A stretch of 5,253 nucleotides of DNA from an uncultured Lachnospiraceae bacterium (GTDB lineage: Bacteria; Bacillota_A; Clostridia; Lachnospirales; Lachnospiraceae), in assembly GCA_946621895.1 (NCBI GenBank), contig CAMOOZ010000111.1, positions 1 through 5,253 of the forward strand, read 5' to 3'. The stretch's first letter is position 1. Every line of letters begins with the position of its first letter. Below the pieces are notes generated by a model. The model saw nothing but the letters and a program-made list of their open reading frames with translations, made no database searches and was not told the origin of the DNA. Made by a program: the position numbers and the translations under genes. Of this stretch, positions 1 through 5,253 are shown one piece after another.

Positions 1-125
1 CTTCCCGTGCCGAACACAATGAGCGCCCGCTTCGCGCCGATGGCCGCCGCCGCTTCCCCGGTCTGCTTCTCCGTTTCCCGGCCGAAAATGACCTTCGTTG
101 GTGTGTACTGGATAAAATTATTCAT
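1..125 (-). CDS. Iron-containing (group III) alcohol dehydrogenase, N-terminal fragment
   Basis: This is the 5' end of a gene that leaves the window at base 1; 41 codons plus two bases are present. The translation begins MNNFIQYTPTKVIFGRETEK and ends in IVFGTG. An opening with an aromatic residue, then PTK-IFG, then a basic or acidic helix, then a beta strand ending in a Gly-rich turn, is characteristic of the Fe-ADH family (butanol dehydrogenase/YqhD-like), where the last strand starts the NAD(P)-binding domain. The family reduces aldehydes or ketones to alcohols in the cytoplasm, usually with an Fe or Zn ion; the metal-binding residues lie outside the window, so metal and substrate cannot be judged. 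The ATG at 123-125 is supported by a GGGAAAGGA ribosome binding site at 133-141, 7 nt upstream, and by a good promoter at 173-202. It is divergent from the peptidase gene. Confidence 0.85.
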   Translation of the reverse strand, partial: MNNFIQYTPTKVIFGRETEKQTGEAAAAIGAKRALIVFGTG

Positions 126-172
126 GCCGTGATCCTTTCCCTGAGCAGGTTAATCAGTCCAAAACCGGGGAG

Positions 173-202
173 ATTATATCATCGCCCTCACATTGATGTA
201 AA
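173..202 (-). promoter_or_regulatory. Sigma-A promoter for the iron-containing alcohol dehydrogenase
   Basis: Read on the minus strand, the -35 hexamer is TTTACA (202-197, 5 of 6 matches to consensus) and the -10 hexamer is a perfect TATAAT (178-173). The spacer is 18 nt, and a TGA just before the -10 makes it an extended -10. Transcription should start near 166, giving a leader of about 40 nt before the ATG at 125. A small palindrome, ACAT-TG-ATGT (190-199), overlaps the -35 and might be an operator half, but this is speculative. Confidence 0.7.
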
Positions 203-240
203 GCGGTTTCCGCAGTTCCCATGGAAAGACAGACAACCGC
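203..240. repeat. Inverted repeat between the divergent promoters, possible operator
   Basis: The hexamer GCGGTT (203-208) is answered by AACCGC (235-240), with a 26-nt spacer. Inside it sits a shorter dyad, TTCC-CAT-GGAA (216-226). The outer arms lie next to the -35 of the alcohol dehydrogenase promoter and overlap the -35 region of the peptidase promoter, so a bound regulator could affect both. Six-base arms can arise by chance, so the operator role is only a suggestion. Confidence 0.25.
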
Positions 241-258
241 TTCATAATATGATATGAT
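230..258 (+). promoter_or_regulatory. Candidate sigma-A promoter for the C11 peptidase gene
   Basis: A TATGAT -10 lies at 253-258 with an extended TGA directly before it. A CAGACA -35 (4 of 6 matches) lies 17 nt upstream at 230-235. A second overlapping pair is possible: AAGACA at 226-231 with TATGAT at 248-253, spacer 16 nt. Transcription would start near 265, leaving a leader of about 33 nt that carries the AAAGGAG ribosome binding site (285-291). Confidence 0.5.
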
Positions 259-297
259 GGGATCAGGCAGTGTTCTTTATTCGTAAAGGAGTTTCCC

Positions 298-2700
298 ATG
301 AAAGCGATCCGAAAAACCCTTTGCTGTCTGTTAACCCTTTCGCTGCTCCTTCAGTTGTCCGGCTGCGGCCTTATGGGCTGGGGACTGATGGGAGGCTTTG
401 ACCCGGGAATCGACTGGGATGACCCCGGAGAGGATCCCCTTGTGATGGAGCCGGGAGAAAACGCCGGCGGTTTTACCGCGCCGCCGGTGGAGGAGCCACC
501 CGCGCAGACGCAGGTGCAGCCTGTTCAGCCTGTCGATCCCATTATCCCGACGACGAACACCGCTCAGCCCTATGGCGATCCGGATACCACCTGGACCTTC
601 ATGCTCTATCTCTGCGGCACCAATCTGGAGACCCAGGGCGGCTATGCCTCGGTCAATCTGCGGGAGATCATGGCGGCAGACAAATCGGACCGGGTGAATT
701 TCCTGGTGGAGACCGGCGGCACCTATGAATGGCAGACGGAGGGGATCACCAACGATGAGCTGAATTACCTGCACGCGGAGGGAGGCAGCCTTGTGGTGGA
801 TGAACGCCTTCCCCTGGCCTCGATGGGGGATCCCTCCACACTCTCCTCCTTCATCCGCTGGGGCGCGGAGGCCTATCCCGCGGATCGTTATGTCCTGATC
901 CTCTGGGATCACGGCGGCGGCTCGCTCTACGGCGCCTGCTTCGATGAGCGCTTTGACGATGATCAGCTGACGCTGCCCGAAATGGAAAAGGCCGTGGCAA
1001 ATGCCGGGGTGCCGTTGGAGATCGTGGGCTTCGATGCCTGTCTGATGGCTTCCCTGGAGGTGGCGGAATGCTTTCAGGGCTATGCCCATTATCTCGTCGC
1101 TTCGGAAGAGACGGAGCCCGGCTTTGGCTGGGACTTTACCTCGTTTATCGAATACGCCTCCGAAAATCCGGGCTGCAGCGGAGCCGACCTGGGAAAAAAC
1201 ATGGCGGATTCGTTTTACGCGAAATGCGAGGAATATGGAAATGCCCAGATGGCCACGCTTTCCGTCGTGGATCTGACCAGGCTTCCCGCCCTCTCCTCCT
1301 CCTTCCGGAATCTCTCCGGGGAGATGCTCTTATGCGCAAACGATGCGGACCTGCTGCGGGCCATCGCCCAGGGCGCCGCCGAGGCCGAGGCCTATGGGGA
1401 ATCCGCAGGCTCCGGCGGCTATGATATGGTGGACCTGGGGGATCTGGTGGAGCACACGAAATCCGTGCTGAAGGAAAACGCCGGTTCGGTGGATACGGCG
1501 ATCGGCGATGCCGTGGTCTACGAGAAGCACGGCAGCTACCGCAGCGGCGCAAACGGGATCTCCGTCTTCTATCCGATCTACACGGACCCCGACATCCTGG
1601 AGGATTACGCGGAGATTTCGGATAATACGGCTTATCTGGAATATATCAGCGTGGTGGACGGCAGCTGGGATTCCTATGACTGGGAACAGGAATGGAACAA
1701 CGCCTGGACCGAGGCCTATGACTATTCTCCCGGGGACGGCGCTTATGACGGCTATTTCGGCTACAGCGACGATTATTACGACGACGGCTACTGGGAAGAT
1801 TACGGCGAGGAATACGGGGACGGCTACTGGGAGGATTACGGCGAGGAATACGGGGACGGCTATTCCGGCTACTATGATTACGACGACAGCTACCAGGAGG
1901 ATTACAGCGGCGGCTGGGGCGGCGGAAGCTCCTACGAAAGCTCGTCTTCCACGCCGCCCTGGAATAATTTCTTCGGCGGGAGCCGCTCGCAGGAGACGCT
2001 GGAGCGCTTCCGCAGCTTTAAGCCGGACTCCGCGAAAAACTATGAGATCAAATACACGCAGGATATTGATGACGACGGCAATGTGAACCTGCACATCACC
2101 TCCGGCGCGGAAAGCGTAAAAGCCGTGTCCTTTACTTTGGTCTATCAGGATGATACGGATGAGTCGGTGTTCATCATCCTGGGAGAGGATAATGATCTTT
2201 ATGTGGATTATAAAAACGGGGAATTCGCGGACAATTTCCGTGGCTACTGGCTCTGCATCGCGGGTGAGCTGATCTATGCCGCGCTGCTGGAGGCCAATGA
2301 GGATTATAACCTTTATTCCATCCCGGTAAACCTGAACGGCGCGGAAACAAGCCTGCGGGCTGTCTACGACAATCACACCGGCAAATATTCCATTCTCGGC
2401 ACCTATAATGGAATGGACAATGACACCGGCGCCAGCGGCCGGGATATCCAGCCGCTTTCCGACGGCGATAAGCTGCAGTTTCTGTGCTATGGCTTTGTGC
2501 AAGGGGAAGAAGAGGATCCTGTGCAGGCGCCTCTGGGCAGCATCACCTGGAACGCCGGAACGGTCATGGACGAAACACAGCTGCCGGACGGGAACTATCT
2601 TTACATGTTTGAGATCGCCGATCTTTTCGGCAATGAGATCCTGACGGATCCGATCAAAATGGAGATCAAAAACGGGACGATCTATGTGTCGCCGTTCTGA
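298..2700 (+). CDS. Clostripain-family (peptidase C11) cell-surface lipoprotein
   Basis: This is a predicted cysteine endopeptidase anchored to the outer face of the membrane. Residues 1-22 form a lipoprotein signal peptide with lipobox L-S-G-C and lipidated Cys23. A Pro/Gln/Asp-rich tether (about 24-95) precedes the caspase-like C11 domain (about 99-450), which starts at TWTFMLYLCGTN. The catalytic pair is His205 in LWDHGGG and Cys248 in GFDACLMAS; Asp246, two residues before the Cys, matches the S1 aspartate that gives C11 enzymes their Arg/Lys preference. The conserved ASEETEPGFGW follows at 268-278. A Tyr/acidic/Gly tract (about 474-543) leads to a beta-rich C-terminal domain (about 573-800) of a kind I recall in other clostridial C11 proteins; it has no named function. 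The ATG has AAAGGAG at 285-291, 6 nt upstream. It appears monocistronic. Substrate is unknown. Family assignment is firm; activity is inferred from the intact residues. Confidence 0.9.
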   Translation: MKAIRKTLCCLLTLSLLLQLSGCGLMGWGLMGGFDPGIDWDDPGEDPLVMEPGENAGGFTAPPVEEPPAQTQVQPVQPVDPIIPTTNTAQPYGDPDTTWTFMLYLCGTNLETQGGYASVNLREIMAADKSDRVNFLVETGGTYEWQTEGITNDELNYLHAEGGSLVVDERLPLASMGDPSTLSSFIRWGAEAYPADRYVLILWDHGGGSLYGACFDERFDDDQLTLPEMEKAVANAGVPLEIVGFDACLMASLEVAECFQGYAHYLVASEETEPGFGWDFTSFIEYASENPGCSGADLGKNMADSFYAKCEEYGNAQMATLSVVDLTRLPALSSSFRNLSGEMLLCANDADLLRAIAQGAAEAEAYGESAGSGGYDMVDLGDLVEHTKSVLKENAGSVDTAIGDAVVYEKHGSYRSGANGISVFYPIYTDPDILEDYAEISDNTAYLEYISVVDGSWDSYDWEQEWNNAWTEAYDYSPGDGAYDGYFGYSDDYYDDGYWEDYGEEYGDGYWEDYGEEYGDGYSGYYDYDDSYQEDYSGGWGGGSSYESSSSTPPWNNFFGGSRSQETLERFRSFKPDSAKNYEIKYTQDIDDDGNVNLHITSGAESVKAVSFTLVYQDDTDESVFIILGEDNDLYVDYKNGEFADNFRGYWLCIAGELIYAALLEANEDYNLYSIPVNLNGAETSLRAVYDNHTGKYSILGTYNGMDNDTGASGRDIQPLSDGDKLQFLCYGFVQGEEEDPVQAPLGSITWNAGTVMDETQLPDGNYLYMFEIADLFGNEILTDPIKMEIKNGTIYVSPF
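1786..1857 (+). repeat. 36-bp in-frame tandem duplication (2 copies)
   Basis: Two adjacent 36-bp units, 1786-1821 and 1822-1857, each encode GYWEDYGEEYGD (residues 497-508 and 509-520). They differ at one base only, a synonymous gaa/gag change at the fourth codon (1797 against 1833). The near-identity points to a recent duplication or ongoing homogenisation. The flanking sequence is a degenerate version of the same Gly-Tyr-acidic theme, so the tract probably grew by repeated slippage or unequal exchange. Confidence 0.9.
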
Positions 2701-2707
2701 GGCATGA

Positions 2708-3781
2708 TCAGCTGCGGGTCATCATCACCTTACAGTAATCCTCCGTCCTGTCCCGCATGATATGGAGTCCCTTTTCCAGCTCCTCAAGACCGAACCGGTG
2801 CGTGATCAGCATGCCCGGTTCGATCTTTTTTTCCTTCAGGCGCTTCAGCGCGTAATGCCAGTCGTCCGGGTTTTCCTCCGGGGAAAAGCCGTTTAAAAAG
2901 GTGGAATTCCAGGTGCCCCGAAGGGTCAGCTGATTGCGCAGTATCTTCCAGAAGCAGTCCCTGGAAAAGCTCATGTCGGAAAAGGGATTCCCGACGAAAA
3001 CGAGCCTTCCGCCGGGTGCAGCGGCTTCAAGCCCCAGAGCGGCGGATTCGTTTTTTCCGACGCATTCAAAGAAAACCTCCGCGCCGCCTGTGCGTTCGGC
3101 GATCCACGATGGGGCGTCTTCCGTGAGCACATTGCAGAAATGCTCCGCCGGGATGCCGATGGACGCTGCCCGCTTTTTCTGCGACTCCTTATTGCCGATC
3201 GCATAAAGCCGCGTAAAGCCCTTTTCCCTTAAAAAGAGCAGGACGAGCAGGCCGATCGTGCCAAGTCCGCTCACCACCACGGCCGCATCGGGACGAAGCG
3301 GAGCATTTCCCTGCTCCGCCAGCCTGACCGCATGCACGGCCACGGCCATGGGCTCCAGCATTGCCGCCTCCTCAAAGCTTACCTCCTCCGGCAGCCCGAT
3401 GAGATTTCTTTCCGGAACGGCCACATATTCCGCGAAGGCGCCGTCCCGTCTGGAGCCGGCAAAATCATAATTTCTGCACAGCTCCGGATGTCCCGCCAGG
3501 CAGGGGCCGCATTTCCCGCAGAAAAGCAGCGGAAAAACGCCCGCCCGCTTCCCGATCCAGTCGGGGGAGGCATCCTTCCCGACGCGCTCCACCACGCCGG
3601 AAAACTCGTGCCCCGGGATAAGCGGCATATTGTGCGCCCCGGTCCGATAGATCCGCGGGATGTCCGAGCCGCAGATCCCGCAGGCCTCTACCCGGATGAG
3701 CGCCTCCCCGGACTTCGGCGCGGGTGTTTCCACCTCCTCAAATCTGATATCGCCTGTGTCATGCAGCATCCAGGCCTTCAT
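2708..3781 (-). CDS. Zinc-dependent MDR polyol-phosphate dehydrogenase, GatD-like (TarJ-type role inferred)
   Basis: This 357-residue cytoplasmic oxidoreductase belongs to the medium-chain, zinc-containing alcohol dehydrogenases. Catalytic zinc ligands are Cys37, His58, Glu59 and Glu143; the structural zinc set is Cys88, Cys91, Cys94 and Cys102. The Rossmann turn is G-L-G-T-I-G (172-177). The stretches CGSDIPRI, GHEFSG and YDF-GSRRDG-FAEY closely resemble galactitol-1-phosphate 5-dehydrogenase (GatD) from memory. No phosphotransferase-system genes for galactitol are nearby. Instead its ATG overlaps the stop of a cytidylyltransferase gene by 4 nt (ATGA), with GGAGGA at 3786-3791 inside that gene. 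This suggests it makes the polyol phosphate, such as ribitol 5-phosphate from ribulose 5-phosphate, that the neighbour activates. The end of strand beta-2 reads AIGNKESQKKR without the usual Asp, hinting at NADP(H). Family is secure; substrate is inferred, and galactitol or another sugar alcohol remains possible. Confidence 0.85.
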   Translation of the reverse strand: MKAWMLHDTGDIRFEEVETPAPKSGEALIRVEACGICGSDIPRIYRTGAHNMPLIPGHEFSGVVERVGKDASPDWIGKRAGVFPLLFCGKCGPCLAGHPELCRNYDFAGSRRDGAFAEYVAVPERNLIGLPEEVSFEEAAMLEPMAVAVHAVRLAEQGNAPLRPDAAVVVSGLGTIGLLVLLFLREKGFTRLYAIGNKESQKKRAASIGIPAEHFCNVLTEDAPSWIAERTGGAEVFFECVGKNESAALGLEAAAPGGRLVFVGNPFSDMSFSRDCFWKILRNQLTLRGTWNSTFLNGFSPEENPDDWHYALKRLKEKKIEPGMLITHRFGLEELEKGLHIMRDRTEDYCKVMMTRS

Positions 3782-4479
3782 TTTGTCCTCCGTTCCGATA
3801 CGATCCGGATATATCTTTCCATATCCTGATTCGTCGTGAGCTTGAAATTCCCCTCATCCCCCGGCAGCGCCGCGATATCCATGCCCGCCAGCAGTGCCGG
3901 CTCCGCAGAGCCGGAGATCCTGAGGATCGCCTCCGGGGATAAGGCCTCGCAGGCCTCCAGATACTTGCCCAGAAGAAATGCCTCAGGCGCCTGTCCCGCC
4001 AGGATCTTTGCCCGCTCCAGCAGGCCGCTTAAGCGTTTGCCGTCCTCGCTGCTGTACACCGTATCCTTCAGCGGAAGCACCGGCACCGCGCCGTCATGAT
4101 CGGCTGCGGCACTGAGCACGGCGGTGATCAGCTCTCCGGAAACACAGGGCCTTGCCGCGTCATGGATCAGCACGAGATCCGTTTCCTGCGCGTATCCGTT
4201 TATATCCCGCAGGCCGTTTAAGATCGAAAGCTGCCTGTTTTCCCCCGGTAAGGAAAAGCCCTTGAGCTTCCTCCTGCCCGCTTCCGTAAGCTCCCCCTTA
4301 ATCTTCTCCTGCCACTCCTTTGCCGCCACGATCTGCAGGGCATCGATCAGCGGATGCACGAGGAGCGTCTCCAGGGAACGGCTCACGATCATCCTGCCGT
4401 GAACGGAAACATACTGCTTCGGCACCGCGGAAGCCAGGCGGCTGCCTGTCCCGCCGGACAAAAGAAGCGCGATGTTCAT
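3778..4479 (-). CDS. IspD/TarI-family polyol-phosphate cytidylyltransferase
   Basis: This 233-residue enzyme is of normal size for the family that joins CTP to a polyol phosphate, releasing pyrophosphate. The nucleotide-binding loop is LLSGGTGSRL (6-15), followed by PKQY (20-23) with the expected Lys21. Further motifs are ENRQLSILNGL (80-90), HDAARP (106-111), PLKDTVY, QAPEAF and GNFKLTT (210-216), which corresponds to the N-(I/F)-K-(I/L)-T-T motif near the C-terminus. Annotation pipelines would probably call it IspD (2-C-methyl-D-erythritol 4-phosphate cytidylyltransferase). Its place between a CDP-polyol transferase-like gene and a polyol-phosphate dehydrogenase argues instead for a TarI-type role making CDP-ribitol or a related CDP-polyol. 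It starts 3 nt after the upstream stop, with GAGG at 4488-4491 inside that gene, so translation is probably coupled. Whether the genome has another ispD would settle the choice. The family call is strong; the substrate is inferred. Confidence 0.85.
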   Translation of the reverse strand: MNIALLLSGGTGSRLASAVPKQYVSVHGRMIVSRSLETLLVHPLIDALQIVAAKEWQEKIKGELTEAGRRKLKGFSLPGENRQLSILNGLRDINGYAQETDLVLIHDAARPCVSGELITAVLSAAADHDGAVPVLPLKDTVYSSEDGKRLSGLLERAKILAGQAPEAFLLGKYLEACEALSPEAILRISGSAEPALLAGMDIAALPGDEGNFKLTTNQDMERYIRIVSERRTK

Positions 4480-4482
4480 GTT

Positions 4483-5253
4483 TTAAACCTCACAGTTCTG
4501 GATCATGATCGGCTTTCCCGTTTCCTTATACAGCCAGACCACGGAGCTCATGTCCCCGTAATACGCATCGCTTACGGCGATGGCGCGGTCAAGCTCCGCC
4601 GAATCATCGTAGATCCCCCAGCCGCTCTCCCTGTACTCCTGCACAAGCTTATGATAGGCTTCCCTGAGGTCCGGGCGCATGGAGGTCAGCGTGGCCTCGA
4701 TCAGCGGATGCGGGCGCCACAGCAGCGTTACATCCGCCGCATTCTCATGAAAGATTTCCAGCACGCGGGAAATCTTATCGATCATTTTCTCATTCTGGCT
4801 TAAGAGGGCGCTGAGCCCGTTATTGTAAAAAATGATCTTCCTGCGGCTGCCGTCCTCACGCATGACCACACGCTCCCATTCCGGCGGCAGCACATAGTCC
4901 TCGGGCTTCAGGTTTCTCACCCGCTCAAGCTTCGGCGAGCCGGAGCCCTCGATCTTCTTTTCCCAGTAGTCCCTCGTCTCCTCGCCGGATTGCTTTGTCA
5001 GCACCTCGATATAGGCCTTCCGCCAGGCCTCGGACTGAACGATCACCCGATGGGCGTTGAACACGGCAGGCACAAGGATGAAATTTTCGTTTGCCTCAAG
5101 GGCCTGCTCATTGTCCGGGTCGATCTCCCCCAGCACGAAATAGGGAATATAGACTAACTCCTCCGTCAGCTCCTTCAGGCGGGAGGAATAATATTCCGGG
5201 TCCACGCTGGTCACATAATTCGCGCCGTCATAGGGGTTGTGGATATAGATCGC
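4483..5253 (-). CDS. CDP-glycerol/polyol phosphotransferase-like protein, 5' end outside window
   Basis: The frame is open to the right edge, giving the C-terminal 256 residues; the GTG at 5212-5214 is an internal valine, not the start, because the sequence before it (IYIHNPYDGANY) is conserved-looking protein. The fold appears to be a GT-B type transferase. Visible blocks, numbered from the edge, are HNPYD (5-9), AHRVIVQSE (67-75), GSPKL (105-109), IIFYNNGLSALL (140-151), WRPHP (179-183) and SDAYYGDMSSVVWLY (228-242), followed by GKP (246-248). The RPHP and GD-SSV pair parallels the HP and DYSS motifs of TagF-type CDP-glycerol glycerophosphotransferases. This family, which I recall from clostridial surface-polysaccharide loci, is expected to move a polyol phosphate from its CDP donor to a membrane-bound glycan. 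It is first of three visible genes in the operon. A glycosyltransferase using another donor is the main alternative; the acceptor is unknown. Confidence 0.65.
   Translation of the reverse strand, partial: AIYIHNPYDGANYVTSVDPEYYSSRLKELTEELVYIPYFVLGEIDPDNEQALEANENFILVPAVFNAHRVIVQSEAWRKAYIEVLTKQSGEETRDYWEKKIEGSGSPKLERVRNLKPEDYVLPPEWERVVMREDGSRRKIIFYNNGLSALLSQNEKMIDKISRVLEIFHENAADVTLLWRPHPLIEATLTSMRPDLREAYHKLVQEYRESGWGIYDDSAELDRAIAVSDAYYGDMSSVVWLYKETGKPIMIQNCEV

Noticed and set aside
331..1089. A 252-codon open frame on the minus strand over the start of the peptidase gene
   Set aside because: It is antisense to the signal peptide and catalytic domain, its His/Arg/Gly/Ile-rich composition is typical of a shadow frame, and it has no recognisable motifs.
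1508..2086. A 192-codon plus-strand open frame overlapping the Tyr-rich tract
   Set aside because: It is a frame-shifted reading of the peptidase gene with Thr/Ala/Arg-rich low-complexity output and no motifs. The main frame is uninterrupted.
1330..2502. A 390-codon open frame on the minus strand, opposite the peptidase gene
   Set aside because: It lies wholly antisense to a gene with clear catalytic motifs and a lipoprotein signal. Its Val/Ile/Ala-rich translation is the mirror of the Tyr/Asp/Gly codons, and I recognise no domain in it.
3332..3829. Plus-strand frames opposite the dehydrogenase and cytidylyltransferase genes
   Set aside because: They run against two genes whose zinc, Rossmann and nucleotide-binding motifs are intact, and their translations show nothing recognisable.
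3897..3914. Perfect 7-bp stem with a 4-nt loop (CCGGCTC/GAGCCGG)
   Set aside because: It sits inside the cytidylyltransferase coding sequence, has no T-run on either strand, and is readily explained by GC-rich codons; it is not a convincing terminator.
5212..5214. GTG as the start of the transferase gene
   Set aside because: The frame continues upstream to the window edge through IYIHNPYDGANY, which belongs to the conserved protein, and there is no ribosome binding site before the GTG.

Overview
The window looks like chromosome from a GC-rich member of the Clostridia, probably a gut Lachnospiraceae- or Oscillospiraceae-type organism. The grounds are a strong AAAGGAG-type ribosome binding site, TATAAT/TATGAT promoters, a clostripain-family lipoprotein, and a transferase with the HNPYD and YYGD-SSV motifs that I recall from clostridial surface-glycan loci. 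GC content looks to be in the upper fifties by eye, not computed. The assignment to a genus is open.

Layout. Bases 1-125 (minus strand) hold the first 41 codons of an iron-containing (group III) alcohol dehydrogenase that runs off the left edge. Bases 126-297 are a divergent promoter region with good sigma-A promoters on both strands and short inverted repeats between them. Bases 298-2700 (plus) encode an 800-residue lipoprotein peptidase of family C11 (clostripain-like), with an intact His/Cys pair, a Tyr/Asp/Glu/Gly-rich tract carrying a 36-bp tandem duplication, and a beta-rich C-terminal domain. It meets the next gene tail to tail with only 7 bp between stop codons.

Bases 2708-5253 (minus) are three tightly packed genes transcribed leftwards: a CDP-polyol phosphotransferase-like protein (5' end outside the window), an IspD/TarI-family cytidylyltransferase, and a zinc-dependent MDR polyol-phosphate dehydrogenase related to GatD. 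Spacings of 3 nt and then a 4-nt ATGA overlap mark an operon with likely translational coupling.

Together these three fit a complete route: reduce a ketose phosphate to a polyol phosphate, activate it with CTP to a CDP-polyol, and transfer the polyol phosphate to a surface glycan. This is the logic of the teichoic-acid TarJ/TarI/TarF-L enzymes, but with a GatD-like dehydrogenase, so the polyol is uncertain. This module is the most interesting content. The peptidase and the alcohol dehydrogenase show no clear functional tie to it.
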